Positions 1 to 13,780 of a stretch of DNA of 64,000 nucleotides are shown piece after piece. The translations under genes and the position numbers were made by a program. The DNA is from Davidsoniella eucalypti (Eukaryota > Ascomycota > Sordariomycetes > Microascales > Ceratocystidaceae), in assembly GCA_004009845.1 (NCBI GenBank), contig RMBW01000002.1:310001-374000 (forward strand), read 5' to 3'. Position 1 is the stretch's first letter. The number at the start of each line of letters is the position of its first letter. The notes under the pieces were generated by a model. It saw nothing but the letters and a program-made list of their open reading frames with translations, was not told where the DNA came from and ran no database searches.

Positions 1-2070
1 AATTGAGGAGAGGCAGCTCTGCTTATAGTGCTAGGATAGGGCACTTTCAAACGGCGTGGGACTTGCAGTGTGATTCACATAGATATGACGGCTGTCCGCG
101 TGGAATAGTGTAGATATTATCTTCGTTTTCTATGGCCGATGAAGCCTCAGCACTCGGTCCTGTTTGGAGTAGTGGCGTTGCAGCGCATATTGGATGTCTA
201 ATCTCTCATTTCTGAGAACGGGATAGTCGAGATATGCATGCAAGGGTCGACGAACGGGATCCTTGTTTTTTGTTGATTTTGTTTTGGTGCTAAATGGCAA
301 TGAGGTTCTTAGCTGTAGCTGTAGCTGTAGCTGGTCTCTTGGTTGCCCGTGGTATTATTGCTTGTTTACCTGCTAATTAACATATCTGCGGACAAGGGCC
401 AGGCAACTGGAAGCTTCCGGCTGAGAAAGGTTTACAGGCTGAAGACGAAGAGGATGAGGCTTCGATCATTTCTATCTGTGCGCAAGGGCCTGCAAACCAT
501 TCGAACTTGTTTTGTTTATGCATATCTATGCACATCAGTTTAGAAGCGATGAATGATATGGCTATCGTGCCATGTATCTATGCTGTGAGCGGCTCCCTGC
601 GAGGCGACTTGAAGAGTTGGACTCATGTTGGCTTGCTTATCTGGGCGGATGATCTGAATAGAGCGAGACTGACTGCTGGATGGGCAAGACTGGACAGGTG
701 GCAGAGCGAAGTGACTGCTGCCCATTCTTCCCGTGTTGATCGATGGGCGTCTGGCGGCTCCCCTTTTACTGACAATCCCTTTCCGGGGCTAGTGGTATAA
801 TTTGGTGTTTGTTATCTATGTTTGTTAGTACATGTGTACATCTGTAGATAGAGCAGAGTAAATGTTAGGGTGCTATACGTGTAGCTTTATATGTGCCTTG
901 TGGTGATGTAGTCTTCGTATTTTATTTCCACTGCATAATGAAGTCACCGGTAATACGAAAGCCCCCAATTCGACCTACCGTTCTTTCCACTTGTCTTTTT
1001 CTTTTTTTTTTCTTCTTTTTTTCTTCTTATCAAATATCGTGGTAAAATCTAGGCCTTGGTCTACGATCCCGGAGCAGGAGGAGACTCTAATTTTGATTAA
1101 TTTTATCTAGCCTCTCTGCCTTTTCAGTTTTTCCGTAGCTACTGTAATTAGAGACGTCGGCAATGTAACTACTGTTGCAAGCGCAGTCAACAAAGACACC
1201 GCACTTGCTGTGTTGCTTGTAATGTGACGACCACAGGCATCCTTGTCTTGCCTTTTGTTTTCTCCGTTAATCCATCTTGGTCGCTTGAGCTTGCTGGAGG
1301 CAATTCTACTTTTCCTTTCCATTGCTGCTCCCTTTCTTGCTTTCTTTTTCCTTTTTCTTTCTCCTCCCCTCTGCCGCCAACTGCTGCTTCGCTCTGCTCA
1401 CCCACTGTCCCGGGCTGTGTTGTGTGCTGTGTTGTGCTTCTCCTCGTCACTCGTTTTTGTTTGCAAGTCTTGTTTATTTCTTCCTTTTCCATGTTTTGCT
1501 TTCGTCGTTCTTTACTGTCAAAATAGCCTCCAAAGAAATCTAATTATTGCCATTTACGGTCGCCTTCGTCATCGTACCATCGTCCTCTTCTCACTATTTC
1601 TACCCATCAAACTCCTTCGCAGCCGCCAGCATCGCCAGTCGATCCGACCACCGCTGCCTTTCCATCTCCAACGACTTCGACCTGCCTTTCTTCGACGACA
1701 CTGGCAATTGCCCGGCCGCCACTGCAGCACCGTCAAGATCCACGAGACCGGCGTTTTCGGCTTCACTTTTGGGCCTCGTCTTCCGTAAAGGTCCGAGATC
1801 TGTGTTGGTCGGGGATGCGCATTCCACGCCATTTGTTCTAGTTAATTCTTGGAATCTGAGCCCTGCTGTCGAGCCTCTATCTACGCCTCTCATTTCGTAT
1901 AGTTGAATCGCTTGTTGATTCGTTCTCTCTTTTATCTGCGATTGCCGCCTCTTATCAAGCGCACTGCACGCTATTTCTGGCACTGCCGTCCACTCTTTAT
2001 ATCTTTCGAGGCTCTGTATGCCTGACCTTGCCACTCATATCTATTGAAACATCAGCGTCGATCTCACGTC
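1..2070. other. Non-coding region upstream of the first gene
   Basis: I see no convincing gene here. Open frames are short and low-complexity. From about 970 to 2000 the plus strand is strongly pyrimidine-rich (T/C tracts near 990-1030 and 1310-1400), which is common in promoters and 5' leaders of well-expressed fungal genes. It probably holds the promoter and a long leader of the membrane-protein gene starting at 2071. A short upstream exon encoding a signal peptide cannot be excluded. Confidence 0.5.
311..334. repeat. AGCTGT hexanucleotide microsatellite
   Basis: About four tandem copies of AGCTGT/AGCTGG lie in non-coding DNA. It is a simple sequence repeat with no visible function. Confidence 0.8.
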
Positions 2071-3938
2071 ATGTCAAGATCCACGGTGCGCTCGTCGCTC
2101 TCTAGGAGCTCGGGCAACGACGCCCACCTTCGTATACACACCCACAACCACATTCGCCCTGCTCTCACACCAGAAGAACTAGACCTCCCCACCGAAGCCG
2201 ATATTGAGATCGAGCCTGAGATGACCCTCCCAGTTCCCGTTGCCGCCACCGCCAATGCCCCCGAGCTACGAAAGCGCGAAACATCATCGAGTGGCCCCAT
2301 GGTCAAACAGATCGTCCAGACAGTGCATATTGTAAACTATGTGCGCGAGGACGGAACTCCTATCGAGACGGCCACTGTCACCCAGGACGACTTTACTCAG
2401 CTGGTTAACACCGCTGATAGCGTCACTGTTCAGGTCGGCTCTTCTGCCACCTGGTCGGCTCCAACCTTGGGAAGCTCTGATTCAACTGCTGCCGAATCTA
2501 GCGTCACTACTGCCGAATCTAGCGTTACTTCTGCCGAATCTAGCGCCACTTCTGCCGCTGCTAGTGCCGCGTCATCTGCTACCGATGGCGTCGCTAACGA
2601 GACTTCTTCATTAGTGGACGGAACCTCTAGTTCTATCGCTTCTGCCGTTGCTTCCTCTATTGTCAATTCTGTCCAGAGCGGCATAACCTACAGTGGAAAC
2701 GTCGGTTCTGGCACTGCCGTTTTTGCTAGCAGTGCTTACCAGACTGCTTATGCTTCCAGCAGCTCATACGGTGTTTCTGGCTACAACAACACAGGATGTT
2801 CGTATTCACCCCGCTCTAAAGTCACGTCGTATCAGCAGCGCATAACTAACACCAACACCCTACAGATTACAACTCTACCAGCAGTTATTATAGCGCCAGT
2901 GGGACAGTTTCTGCCTTGGGAACTGCTTCCCTGTATTCGACTGGCTATTCCTCATCTACCAACACGAAATCATCTAGCTCTCTCACATCTACCAGCACGA
3001 CTTCTTCCGATAGCTACTCTTCAACCTCTATTAGCACCTCGGCCAGCACCTCGACTAGCACCTCGACCTCTACTACTACCGAGGTTGCACTGGGTGCTCT
3101 TGGCAGTGCCAGCGATGGCACTGCCGCTAGCGCATCTACCACCACTGATGCCTCCTCTAACAAAGGCAGCGGTAGCAGCAGCGCTACCACGTCCACTGTT
3201 GTTGGTGGCGTTTTCGGCGGTATTGCTGGTGCTGCTCTTGTCATGTTCCTTGTCATGTTGGCGCTCAAGTGGAAGAAGAATGGCCAGATAAAACTGCTCG
3301 ATGGCAGCTCCGCTGGTCGTGGTCTCTTGACCGGCCCAACGTCTGGTGGCGCGCCATCTCCTGGTAGCCACGGCATGGTTGACACTAGCTCTAGTGGTAG
3401 TGTTTTGACTTCGTTCACAGGATTCAAGGCCATTAAAGCCTCGCCTGAACCTTCTCCCGAAGCACCTGTGACTGGAACTGAGCGTGGCTTCTACCGGGTC
3501 GCTGGTCGTAAGCTGCCCTCTGTCCTGGAGCATGGTGGTGATGGCTACTCTGATCCCCGTGCCAGCACTGTTAGTGCCGATACCGTCAACTACCGCGATT
3601 CTACCTTTGATCCTTTGACCCCGAGTACCAGATATGCGTTGGGCTCACCTATGCGTCCCATATCTGGCGTGCCCGTCCTTCGCGATAGTCCCGCTCTATC
3701 TGCCTCGCCACAAACGCCATTCGTAGACTCTCCTAACATGACTCCACCGGATAGTCCCATGTTCCCGCATATCCGTGAGCCAGAAGTTGCGTCTGTTGCT
3801 TCTGTTCAAAGCGTCAAAATTGCCCAGGCTACCCGTGTGCAAATGCCACAGGTGGTTAATGTTGGGCGAAATCTCACTCTGGTGAATCCCGGAGTACAAC
3901 GCCATTCAGCCGTAGGACATTTCTCCGAGGACGTCTAG
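2071..3938 (+). CDS. Ser/Thr-rich single-pass plasma-membrane protein (sensor or mucin-like)
   Basis: Two exons, 2071-2797 and 2866-3938, encode 599 residues. The 68-bp intron starts GTTCGT, has a CATAACTAAC branch region and ends CAG; splicing restores the frame. The ATG at 2071 is the first in frame. Residues about 85-350 are dominated by Ser, Thr and Ala, including imperfect AESSVTS-type repeats, and are likely O-glycosylated. A Gly/Ala-rich hydrophobic segment at about 353-377 is followed by WKK, which predicts a single membrane pass with a cytoplasmic tail. The tail (about 220 residues) is rich in Ser-Pro and Thr-Pro sites. A LRKRE motif could be a Kex2-type cleavage site. This layout resembles fungal wall-stress sensors of the Mid2/Wsc kind and other mucin-like proteins, but no WSC or other named domain is visible. 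No signal peptide is evident at the chosen start, so the true N-terminus may lie in an unseen upstream exon. The exact function is unknown. Confidence 0.8.
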
Positions 3939-6900
3939 TTGTCGACCTCGCAGTTCACAGTAGTGTCTGTCCATTTTGCCTCTTTGAAAACTTTGGCCGC
4001 ACTTGAAATATATCCTTGCCGTACTCCTTTCTCATACCCAATTGTTGCCGTTGTAACCCGGTCACCCAATTTTTTTTCTTCTTTTCTTTTTCATTCTCAT
4101 CAAATATCTTATTATATTCGACATATGTACGACTCCCGTTTTCTTTTCTTCGACCTTGACTCAATAAGTTGATGCTTATGGTTTGCCTTGATAATCCACC
4201 ATAGCAGTTGCTGGATTCTGAGCTCCTTTTTCTATTCTCTTGTACATATCCACATCCCTGGGTCTTGACCTTTCCCAAAAATCATATTTTCAAGCTTCCC
4301 TCTTAAACCTATATTCTTGGCACTGCCATTTTGCCCTTGAAAGCTTCTAGTCATTAGCTGGCTGGTTGCTTGACTTGAGAAGAGTAGCGTCCATACTTCG
4401 TAGCTGCGGCCCCAACACGATGAAGAAGAGGTTCGTAACCTTGTCCTTGCGATTCGTCTATCGGTATAATATATCATGATTGACTGATGTCTCCTGATCT
4501 TTTTTGTAACCTGGGAGAATATAGCTGAACTTTTGAAAGTATAGACAGCAGCTCGCAGGTACGACTGAGGAGTGAATATGTTTGTTTCCTACTTCGATTC
4601 TTTCAACTATATTTTTTTTTACCCACGTTCTTACTTTTTGTGTTGAAGTAATTTTTTTTCTCTATATACTGTTCTCTCCCAAAAGGATATCCGGCTTGCG
4701 TGGTCTACTTTTCATTATTATTCTTTCTATGTGTGAAAGCGTTTGTGAGGTTTTTTATCATTGATATTGTTATTTATTAGTTACTTTGCTTGTCGAGATA
4801 CCGTCAAAGTCATGTGAGTTTCCTTTATTCCCCCGTCTTTCTTTACTTTCCTTATATTCTGTCTATCAAACTTTGTGTATTGGATCTATTTGTTATCTCT
4901 ATAGGTAACCGGCGTGTTATTATACTGCTTGTAAGTAGTAGTGGTGGATTGGCATATATGAGGATAAATACTACTGTAGTGAACCGAAATAAGAAATATA
5001 ATCATCATACCTGTCTGTATATCGTCCAAACGAGAGAGTACAATATTTAGCTATCTGATACCAAGGTAATGTAAATTATGAGTCTATTGGGATAGAAAAG
5101 TTTACATGTGTTCAAGTCCTAACCGCCAGCTAGACGAATAGTTTGTTCAGATACGTACTTATTTTTTATACAATGGGCCGCATTTTGCTACTCAAGCGCC
5201 GGGCTTTTATACCTACACACATGTAGGTAGAATTGGCTTTTCTTTTGGGTTGTTCATGATGAGACATGGCATGAAACAAGCCACCGTTCATTGTATAGTA
5301 TTGAAAGTAAGGAAAAAAGGAAAGGGTTAGTTAGTCGGGTCAACCATAGTTTCGGATTCTTTACGGTATTTGTAAGCCAACATAATGTAACTATATTCAT
5401 AGTATGTATCAGTATACATACTACATATAAGTATAGTGAAGATGTAAGGCTAGTAGGACCTTCCAAGGCCCCCATGGGTGAAATTCACGGCGACAGTGCG
5501 ATAAACACGAAATGGTATCATTTAGTTAGGTGTAAGTATATAGGCTTGAAAGCTCTCGCACTTAGTTCGGACTATCTGGCACAAAGTGACGAATATGAAA
5601 TAGCCAAGAATCTCTAGAAACGGGACCTATAATACAGAGATTATTTACCTTTTTGGGAGGGAATAGCAACTTTCGTACAGTGTAGATTATTCTAGATTGT
5701 GCACCGAGTTCGAGAAGATATGAATAACAAACTATGGCTAGGAGTGAATATCCACTTGAGATGAAGAGAACTATTGTACCATCACACCACCGTGGCCTTG
5801 GCAATGTATTTCAATACAAAGAGGATAGGCCATAGCTAAATTAAGGCACTCCGATTGGAAGTGTGAAGACGATGAGAAGGGCCCAATATCATAGAGAATC
5901 GTATAATAGACAGTGCAACCATTCTATCAGAACCGATGGGCTTTGCACCACCTTCTATTCCATTGCTAGAATCTACATCAGTCTCTCCAACTCTTTGCAA
6001 CACGTAATTTTGTAGCAAGATTTTGGAACTTGCTTTTGATATCAAAACTCACTTATACGTCTAGGAAGACTACTAGCATATATTACTATTGAATCTGACC
6101 TTAATCTCGATATCAGTCTGGCATTGAATGCTGTTATTAAGATCGTTGAATTTCACATAAAACAAACATAGCAGTACGAATTCTCGTCCTTGTTCTATAT
6201 AAGCATCGATTGCTATTCGGACTTTCGTACATTTTTCTACAGCCTTCATCGTCTTTCTTGATGATGATAGCAGAATAAATAAACAATCAATTATTCAGTA
6301 GATCTAGCAAGGTTCCAATAAAAGGTAAATAAATATTCATCATAAGTAAAAATGGTCTATTAAATAACTAACAACTTCACCGGACCAGTTGTCTCACGCA
6401 GCATTTCTCTCCGTGTCGTCGTACTGCAGTAAAGTTTCAGTACTTTTTTCTTCTATGGGAATTTCGTCGTTAGGAGACACAGTGAAACATTTATCGGATG
6501 TTGTCGAGAGAGTTCGAATTGCTGCTTCCTGGTCGATATGATGAATGTGCGAGATGAATGTCGTATAAGTATAATTATACACATAAAAAGGCACGATCAA
6601 GGTCTGGGCGTGATGTGCCCCAAGACCACGATGGAACAGCTTCATTTTCTAGCCACAGAGCTAGACAGACGAAGAAAGAGAATCCGAGTTTGTAGGCCCC
6701 CTGAAGAGATCTATCAATGGCTTCAACTCCATGGTGATCATACAGAAAATGTTTTCTAATCTCCCCAAGGAAAGAAATAAGCCTTTGGACTCTTTGGAAG
6801 ACTTCATCTTCTACCACTAAACATGAGAACCAAGACTTCAATGCCCGGCCTTTACAAAGGTATCGTTGGTACAAAAATGGAAGAATAATACCGGGGTAGA

Positions 6901-9900
6901 ACTAATATCATCTGAACATGGCGGCTTTGGACAGTAAGGCTGGTCTCGATCCTGTATCAAAGATTCCAAATTGGCACCACAGCGAACCTCAACAAAACTA
7001 CCAGCGATATAAAGCTTTCGTTTACAAAGCCTTTCTTGTTGAAATGTCCATGGCACAGATTTGGACCACGATATTTTCGAGTATCCTCGCCCTCATCTCG
7101 AAGAATGCAATATCGGCCGATCCAAACAAGGGAGAAGTCAAGTTCTGCACAAAGGGACACTCATAGGGCCGTTCATTCAGACAATAGAACAGGAACTCTA
7201 GTGTTGTCCTTGAAAAAATCACTCTTTCTGAAACTCTAGGAATGACTCTGATGTCAACTGCAGAATCTCAAGACCATCTGTCTGAGCTTCCCCAGTATAA
7301 CTTACAGAAACATTGCTTGAGAGAATCTTGGAGACCAGGCTTGACCAAACACATCTTGTGAACATTCAATCAATGAAAATTCTGTTGGGAGATCACAAAT
7401 ATCTCGATCAAATAAGGTAGCCAACTTCAAGATATACCAATAGATGCCATTTTTGAGACAACCTTACCGGTAGTTTCGTATGATTCAAAGCCATGTTCTC
7501 TCTTGTCACATTCTTCTATCCATCTTTCAGCTTCAAAACGTCCACGACTTGCCAGCCATTTCCGTGCTTTTCCATACATCACAGTGAAGCTCGCCAAAAA
7601 ATATGCATAATTCGTTACACAGACCTGAAAACGCCACTCTACTCTCCCCAATGTAAATAGTAGCAACCGTACTAGAACCAATGCTGGCAAGTGATATTTT
7701 GCAGGCGGCAACAATCAGAGTTGGAAGGTCTACGGTAGCCCACGCCGCCTTGTAGTTTATTCGTCGAGTAAGATAGTATGCTATACCCTAGATCTACCCA
7801 AGCCTGGGGAAGAATAACCATGCCTAGAAGCCATTCGGGGTATTGCAGGCGGAATTTCTTGTCCGGCATCACGGGATTTCCGAGCTGGAAGAAACACATC
7901 ACGAGAAAAGTGGAAGATGCTCCGACGAAGGCGAAACGCAAGTTCTATCCCAAAATAGTAGAATATAGAAAGGCACAAGAAGGGCTATATTAGACAGTAT
8001 TCTTTCCTAAAGTCCCCTCAAAGTAATCAGGCTGTAACATAATTACGTTAGCGATACATATACATTTGAAGACCCTAGCAGTATCTGCTCTGTCAAAGAC
8101 ACATAAAGTTATGATCACTGATTTATTTATCTATTTTGTATAACTATCCTATCCCGGTACTTTATATTGAATGTCAGATTCTACAAGCTAGCAGTTTTAT
8201 ATTTGATACTCGGGCCTTGAATATCTTCAAGGTGACTATTAATATTGCTGCCAGGAACACTTCAAAAATAGGTAGGAGAATAGAATGTTGGCCCTGGAAT
8301 CAATGAGATTGTACATGCTTGAGAACAGCTTTTCTAGGTGTGAGGATGGACCGAGGAGAAGAAAAACGCCGAATATTTTCCAACTTGGCAAGAAAATAAA
8401 GCATGGCGTTATCAAATCTCGGTGAGATCCCATTCTTACGGTGGGAATGGAAGGTGACGCAGTGAGATGGCCTCGGATATTAAACAAGGTATAATTGGGT
8501 ATCAAATATAAAAATATAAAATGAAGCTGACAGAAAAGAGATCACATATTGTCTCACGTGGTTCTTTTGGAATTTCCATGACAAACCAAACCTCGGGGGA
8601 AAAAAAAAGACTCGAGCTTTATGTTACCGGACTAATCCATTCAACAGACCAAAACCCAGTTGATCTTGGCGTCGTGAATGTCAAGAAGCAATCAGGCCAT
8701 CAAGATCGAAGAACAATATACTCCTCTTGTTCTCGACGTACAAAGAGCATTGACCTCTGAGGCGGATGATCTTCGAAGCGGATGGCTTAGAGTTTGGGCA
8801 AGCTGGAAACGATATCAGACTATATATGCTGGTATATATCTATAAAGGAAGCAGTTGATTGATATAATTTTTCATTCAGCGTACAAAACAAGATAAATGC
8901 ACCACATTACTAGCTAGTATGTTGTAAGTTTATTATAGATATACTGAAGCACGATAATAAGCAAATTTACAGTCCATAATGGCGTATATGGGCTTGAAAC
9001 ACAAGTTGGTGTTTCGAATGCATATATCTTATTCCATCTAGATGTGATGAACACATCTAGCACAACTGTCGTACTTGGCTAGGCGGCCTCTCTATTAACA
9101 AAAGTTCGACTTGATCATGAACAAGGATATTTTGGTGTTTATGTTTGTTTGATATGCAACAAAGCGAGAACGGATAGAACATATTTTTTGGACTTTTCCT
9201 ATCATTTTTTATTAGTCTTCTTAACCATGGGAGAAGAAAGATAGTAGCATGTATCAATGAACAGTGGTAATAAAATCCCGTTGCAAAAACTGATTGTATG
9301 ATAACAGTCCGTCATCTGAGAATTTGATGACTGGGTATGGGCCTTTCTTGATTTGTTTCCATTGCGTGCTTAGTAAAAATGTGCTTGAATTCTCCGATAT
9401 GTAGTTGCAGAGAAGCGTTTTAAAGTTCGGATAAGACTCGCTTTGGTTTCATGCCGAGAAGTGGAAATTTTCTTGGAATATTGTTAAAAAGCTAGCAATA
9501 CGGGAATTCTAAATTAGTTAGTTAACTATGTAGATATTCTATTTTCTGTTCCCAAACTTCTTTGGTTACTCAGCTATTCTTTGACGATACATTCGGGCAG
9601 CAAAAAAAAACTAAAAAACTAAAGACATAAAGTTTCCGAAAATCTCAGGTTGAAGATGTGAAGCAGTTATCCTACAACTACAGTCCAATTTTCTTTCTTT
9701 TGTCAACTACTTATTAGAATACAATATGAGACGATACGAGCATCGAAACGGAAATATTCAGTTGGCACAGCCACATATGCAAGAAAAACGCAGATAACTC
9801 ATCAGGTGTACGTAATAATTGCCAAAAAGATAGCATGTTGAAAAACACCACTTAGAAAGGCCAAGAAAGAAGGACTTCGGCCATCTCAAACAATCCTCGG

Positions 9901-12900
9901 GTCATAATGCGAGGCTACGGGACAAGAAAGGCTTACAATTGACAATAACTTTGCGAACTGTGATTTATGATAGCTATATAGATTTATCTTTCTGTAGTAG
10001 CTCTCCTGATAGCCCCCTCTCCCCTAGACCGAAGTTTTGAAACAGGCACATATATGCAACAGCACGAACCACAATCGAAAGGAAGGAAGAGAAAACAGTG
10101 GCGCTTGACGTAATAAAGTATAAGTATGTAGATGGCCACTATATCAAGTATGTCGGTAGGTTTACTAATTATTCGGCCCTGGATTGATAAATGGTAGGAA
10201 ATAAACGAGAAAATGCATGATACCTTCAATTCTTATTTTGTTTCCAAAATCTCCAGTAGAGTAGCACAGCCAATACACGAATCTACATAGGCCATTATCA
10301 GTCACTCGCCTTATATGTAGTAGTACTTTTAATTACATATACGTTAAAAATTAGCCAGAGCGTACGTTTTGTTCACTAGTCTGTGACATATGTTGGGGGT
10401 TTCAAAGTGGGAACCAAACCTAGGCTAACTAAATATTATTTCTTGTATACTTAGCGGATAGTTCGAACCAAACTTGCATTGCTCTCTTTAGTCGAGCAGA
10501 TCGCCGAGTTATCTGGAGATCGAGAACGAGCAGGCTTGAAAAAAAAAAAGCTATAGATAATTAACGACATGTATACCTTAACGTTCGACCATCAATGGAT
10601 CAACAATAGAACGGATCATGTTGGGCTCGGACTTACGAAGCAGAAACTACGACATAAGATACACAAGATTAAGTAAGCAGAGATTTGGCGGCTCATTAGA
10701 GCTAGATCAGGTACTGTTGTAGTAGTGTAATGACTCTAGCGCCCAAATATGTATCACGGATATAATAACGGCAGTTAGTCACTGCTTTCAAGTCCTTGGC
10801 ATGAAAAAGAAAAGAAAAAAAGAAAACCTTGCTTGGAACCGAGAGAATCACTTGACTCTAGGCGATAAAAGACATCTGAGACATCACTATATATCTAGTG
10901 GCGTATTTGGGTTAGCGTTATGTTTTAGCAGTGTCATCGTCAGAGCTTCTAGTAGCAAACTAAGAAGTCCGTTCTTAATCGTACAAATCAAGATTTCTAT
11001 AAGGGACTTCGAGCAACCTACATGCTAGCATGCTACACTACTAACTATATATGTAGAATATCTGGGACCCTCAAGCTTACAATGTTTTCCCTTTGGCAGG
11101 TATATGGGCGGGTCGGGTCGGTTGACATGCTTGGTCGGCCCACCCACTAACTGTTTTGCTGGGTTTTATCAGATTTTATTGTTCCTAAAAACAGCTTGTC
11201 GGAAGCTTTGCAAGATTTCTGGGAAACCTAATTAACATAAGAAGTTCGGTGGCGTAGCGTTGCAATGTTTGAATTTCCTTTCCTAATGCTACAGAGCAAA
11301 ACATATTTAGTAACTCGATCTATTTTACATGTACATATGTATATGTCTTGTTTTAAATACTGACAAATCCAAAATCGGTTAACCGTATATCGTGGCTAAA
11401 TTATCTAAGGAATATCCTGCACATTCAGAGAAAGTAAAACTATATTGCCAAAGACCCCAGGCTAGGAACGGAAAAGAAAATAGGCCTTATGGTCTTCTTT
11501 TTTTTGCCCTTCTTGTTTCTTCTGTTTTATTTTTCAATCTATGCCAGATCAGGTAACTTGACTTTCTGGGAGAACCAGGCACATGCTCACCCTTGTCTGA
11601 ATACTGTTTTACCCCTCCACCGCCACCCGGTTCTAGTTCGACCCAGATCACCAAGAAGAGCGTGGGGCCATGGTTGTGAGTCTGCCATAAGATGGATAGA
11701 AGAGACACTTCAGCTAATGGCGTTTGACAGTATGTTATATAACCTATACCAGAGGATATAGCAGTGTGAATTGTGCAGTCGAGACATATGTAGGACCCAT
11801 CCTGTCAAACATCTAGCAGATATGCCTATTCGGTTATTAAATCCCTTCAGGTTTTCATGCTGGGCGGATGGCTCTGACGTCCCTGATTCGAGTTTCGTTT
11901 CTAGTACTTGACCATGGATAAGACCAAAGTAGTCTCTAGAGACCTTAGCTTACTAGTATGACGCGAAGTAATATGTACATACTTCCTACATGGCATCTTG
12001 TCCATCCTGGTCTCTAGGATAATGCGGCCTCCCGCTCAAGGCAAAAAGGAAGCTCTTCACACCCTGCTTCCTATTTATGCTTTGTGCGCCGCGACTCGAT
12101 TTCCCCAGGTCCTCGACGTCTTTCTTTTCGATCATGATCTAGCTCTAATACCAACGTCAAGCAAGCATTTAATCGGTGTGCTCCCGTCATTTTTGCTTAT
12201 TTTCTATCTGTTTATATTTAATTCTATTTTACTTTCTTTTCTCATCGGTGTTCTTAAAGCCTCGTCGTTGGCTTATCCGTACGTCGTCCCATATATGTAC
12301 ATAGCTGCTGTTCTAATTAGTGTAGTTACTGCGCATTCTATTGCACCCCATCTCCATCCCATCACGAGGTCCCTTCCGGAAGCAACGCCGCTTTGGATTA
12401 TTCAGCAATCTGACTTCACAGCCTTGCGGCGCTATATAGGCTTCCGATCGATCATCGTGGGTTTCTAGAATCACGACCAAGGCATCATATAGTCTCATGT
12501 TTGGCTATTCACTAGTTTATCAAGCAGGCCAACTAGAGTTACTCGGTCCCGAAGCCAAGTTTACCTGTCTCACCTATTAGGCGTTATCATCACTTGAAAG
12601 TTGTTTACTGGTAAGTCTTTCTTTTATATAGCAGCGCCGGCCTCTAGGCGACCGTTGCCGCCGGCGTTCTGCATACGGTACCGACAGAATTAAAGCAATG
12701 CTATAGAAGCATCGACTCGTTCTCTCGATATCTAAGCTTGAGATTTACTGACCAAGAACCCGCTATCTCTTTTAGCTAGTACTGTGTAGTAGCGCTAGCT
12801 TTCCCACGCCATATACACAACCAATAAGCTTAGGCCGTCTTCCGCTAGTTAGGCTTCTTCTTTATCTTTTTTTTTCAAGCTCCTTCGTCTCCCGTCCCTC

Positions 12901-13780
12901 GTCCTTCGTGCGCTGCGCTGCACGTCGACTTGACAATCAAGACCCTGGCCGCTTTTGCTCTCGCTTATTCGGCCTGGTTGGGCCTGCCTTTGCTTGCTCT
13001 CTGGTCGCTGGGAATTTGTTGATTTTTCTTTCCTAGTGTTTGTGCTTGATCGTCTATTAAAGCTCGAACCCGCTCGCTGATCGCTGAATTGTCCCGCCTC
13101 GTCTCGTCCTGCCTCTTGATCGATTTCGAGTCGAGTGACTGGCTAATGAACGGCCGGCATCGTTGCCGCATCATATTTTGGTTGCCTGTCTTTTTCTTCA
13201 ACCTCTTTGATTTCGCTTCCAGCGATACTCGTTGCCATCCCAGAAACAAAGCACAATCACGTACTGGTCTGCTAGCATAAATAGTGCTCCAATTAGGAAC
13301 TATTGCTGCTACTATTGCCCGACAAACGCAGCCGCCTCTATAGTCGTACTCTTAACGCCCCAAAAGCCGCTGTTTCCGGCCATCATAATCGACGTCCTTG
13401 GCTTCTTTCTTACTTGATCATCTCTTTTTCTTATTTTTTTTCAACGTTGACATATGCACTCAACTTCAAGCCACCGGCTTAATTTAGTGCTTCCTTGACG
13501 CCTCTTTATCTTCACACAGCATAAGTTGCCGCCGTCACCACGACTCCATTTTCGTATCCGTATCCGTACTATAGACAAAGTCTTGATCCCACCCGCCCTA
13601 GGGTTAGATACCTTTTTGCGACTGTTCGCCGCCAGCTCCTACGGAACTTTCCGCGGAATCCACAACGACATACACCACCAACGTCCCAAAGTAAGGGAGA
13701 GATCGCGACTTCTCTGCTTCGTTTTAGCGTCACTCAAAACCGCTTTGCCGTAGCGCAAACGGTGATATATTCCGTCCATC
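3939..13780. other. 9.8-kb gene-poor interval upstream of the FarA-like gene
   Basis: No intact gene is recognisable. The stretch is AT-rich with short scattered frames. It holds the 3' flank of the membrane-protein gene and, from about 12.5 to 13.78 kb, pyrimidine-rich DNA that is probably the promoter and leader of the FarA-like gene. A possible decayed coding remnant at 7427-7941 is listed separately. A hydrophobic frame near 12022-12468 has no recognisable domain and is probably chance. No tRNA, 5S rRNA or tandem array was seen. Confidence 0.5.
7427..7941 (-). pseudogene. Possible decayed membrane-protein fragment
   Basis: On the minus strand from 7941, a frame reads as protein-like sequence with hydrophobic and amphipathic stretches (for example WLLGMVILPQAWVDLGY). 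After a shift near 7740 a second frame continues with TVDLPTLIVAACKISLAS. Another short frame lies at 7714-7427. A TAG just before the first frame could be an intron acceptor. No family is recognised. It may be a relic of an intron-containing gene with frameshifts, or chance open frames in AT-rich DNA. Confidence 0.2.

Noticed and set aside
1224..1906. Several overlapping plus-strand frames
   Set aside because: Low-complexity Ser/Phe/Leu/Pro translations of a pyrimidine-rich leader; no protein-like pattern.
11998..12468. Hydrophobic frame of about 150 codons
   Set aside because: The T/C-rich DNA upstream of the FarA-like gene gives hydrophobic residues by composition. There is no domain, and it opens with TTG rather than ATG.
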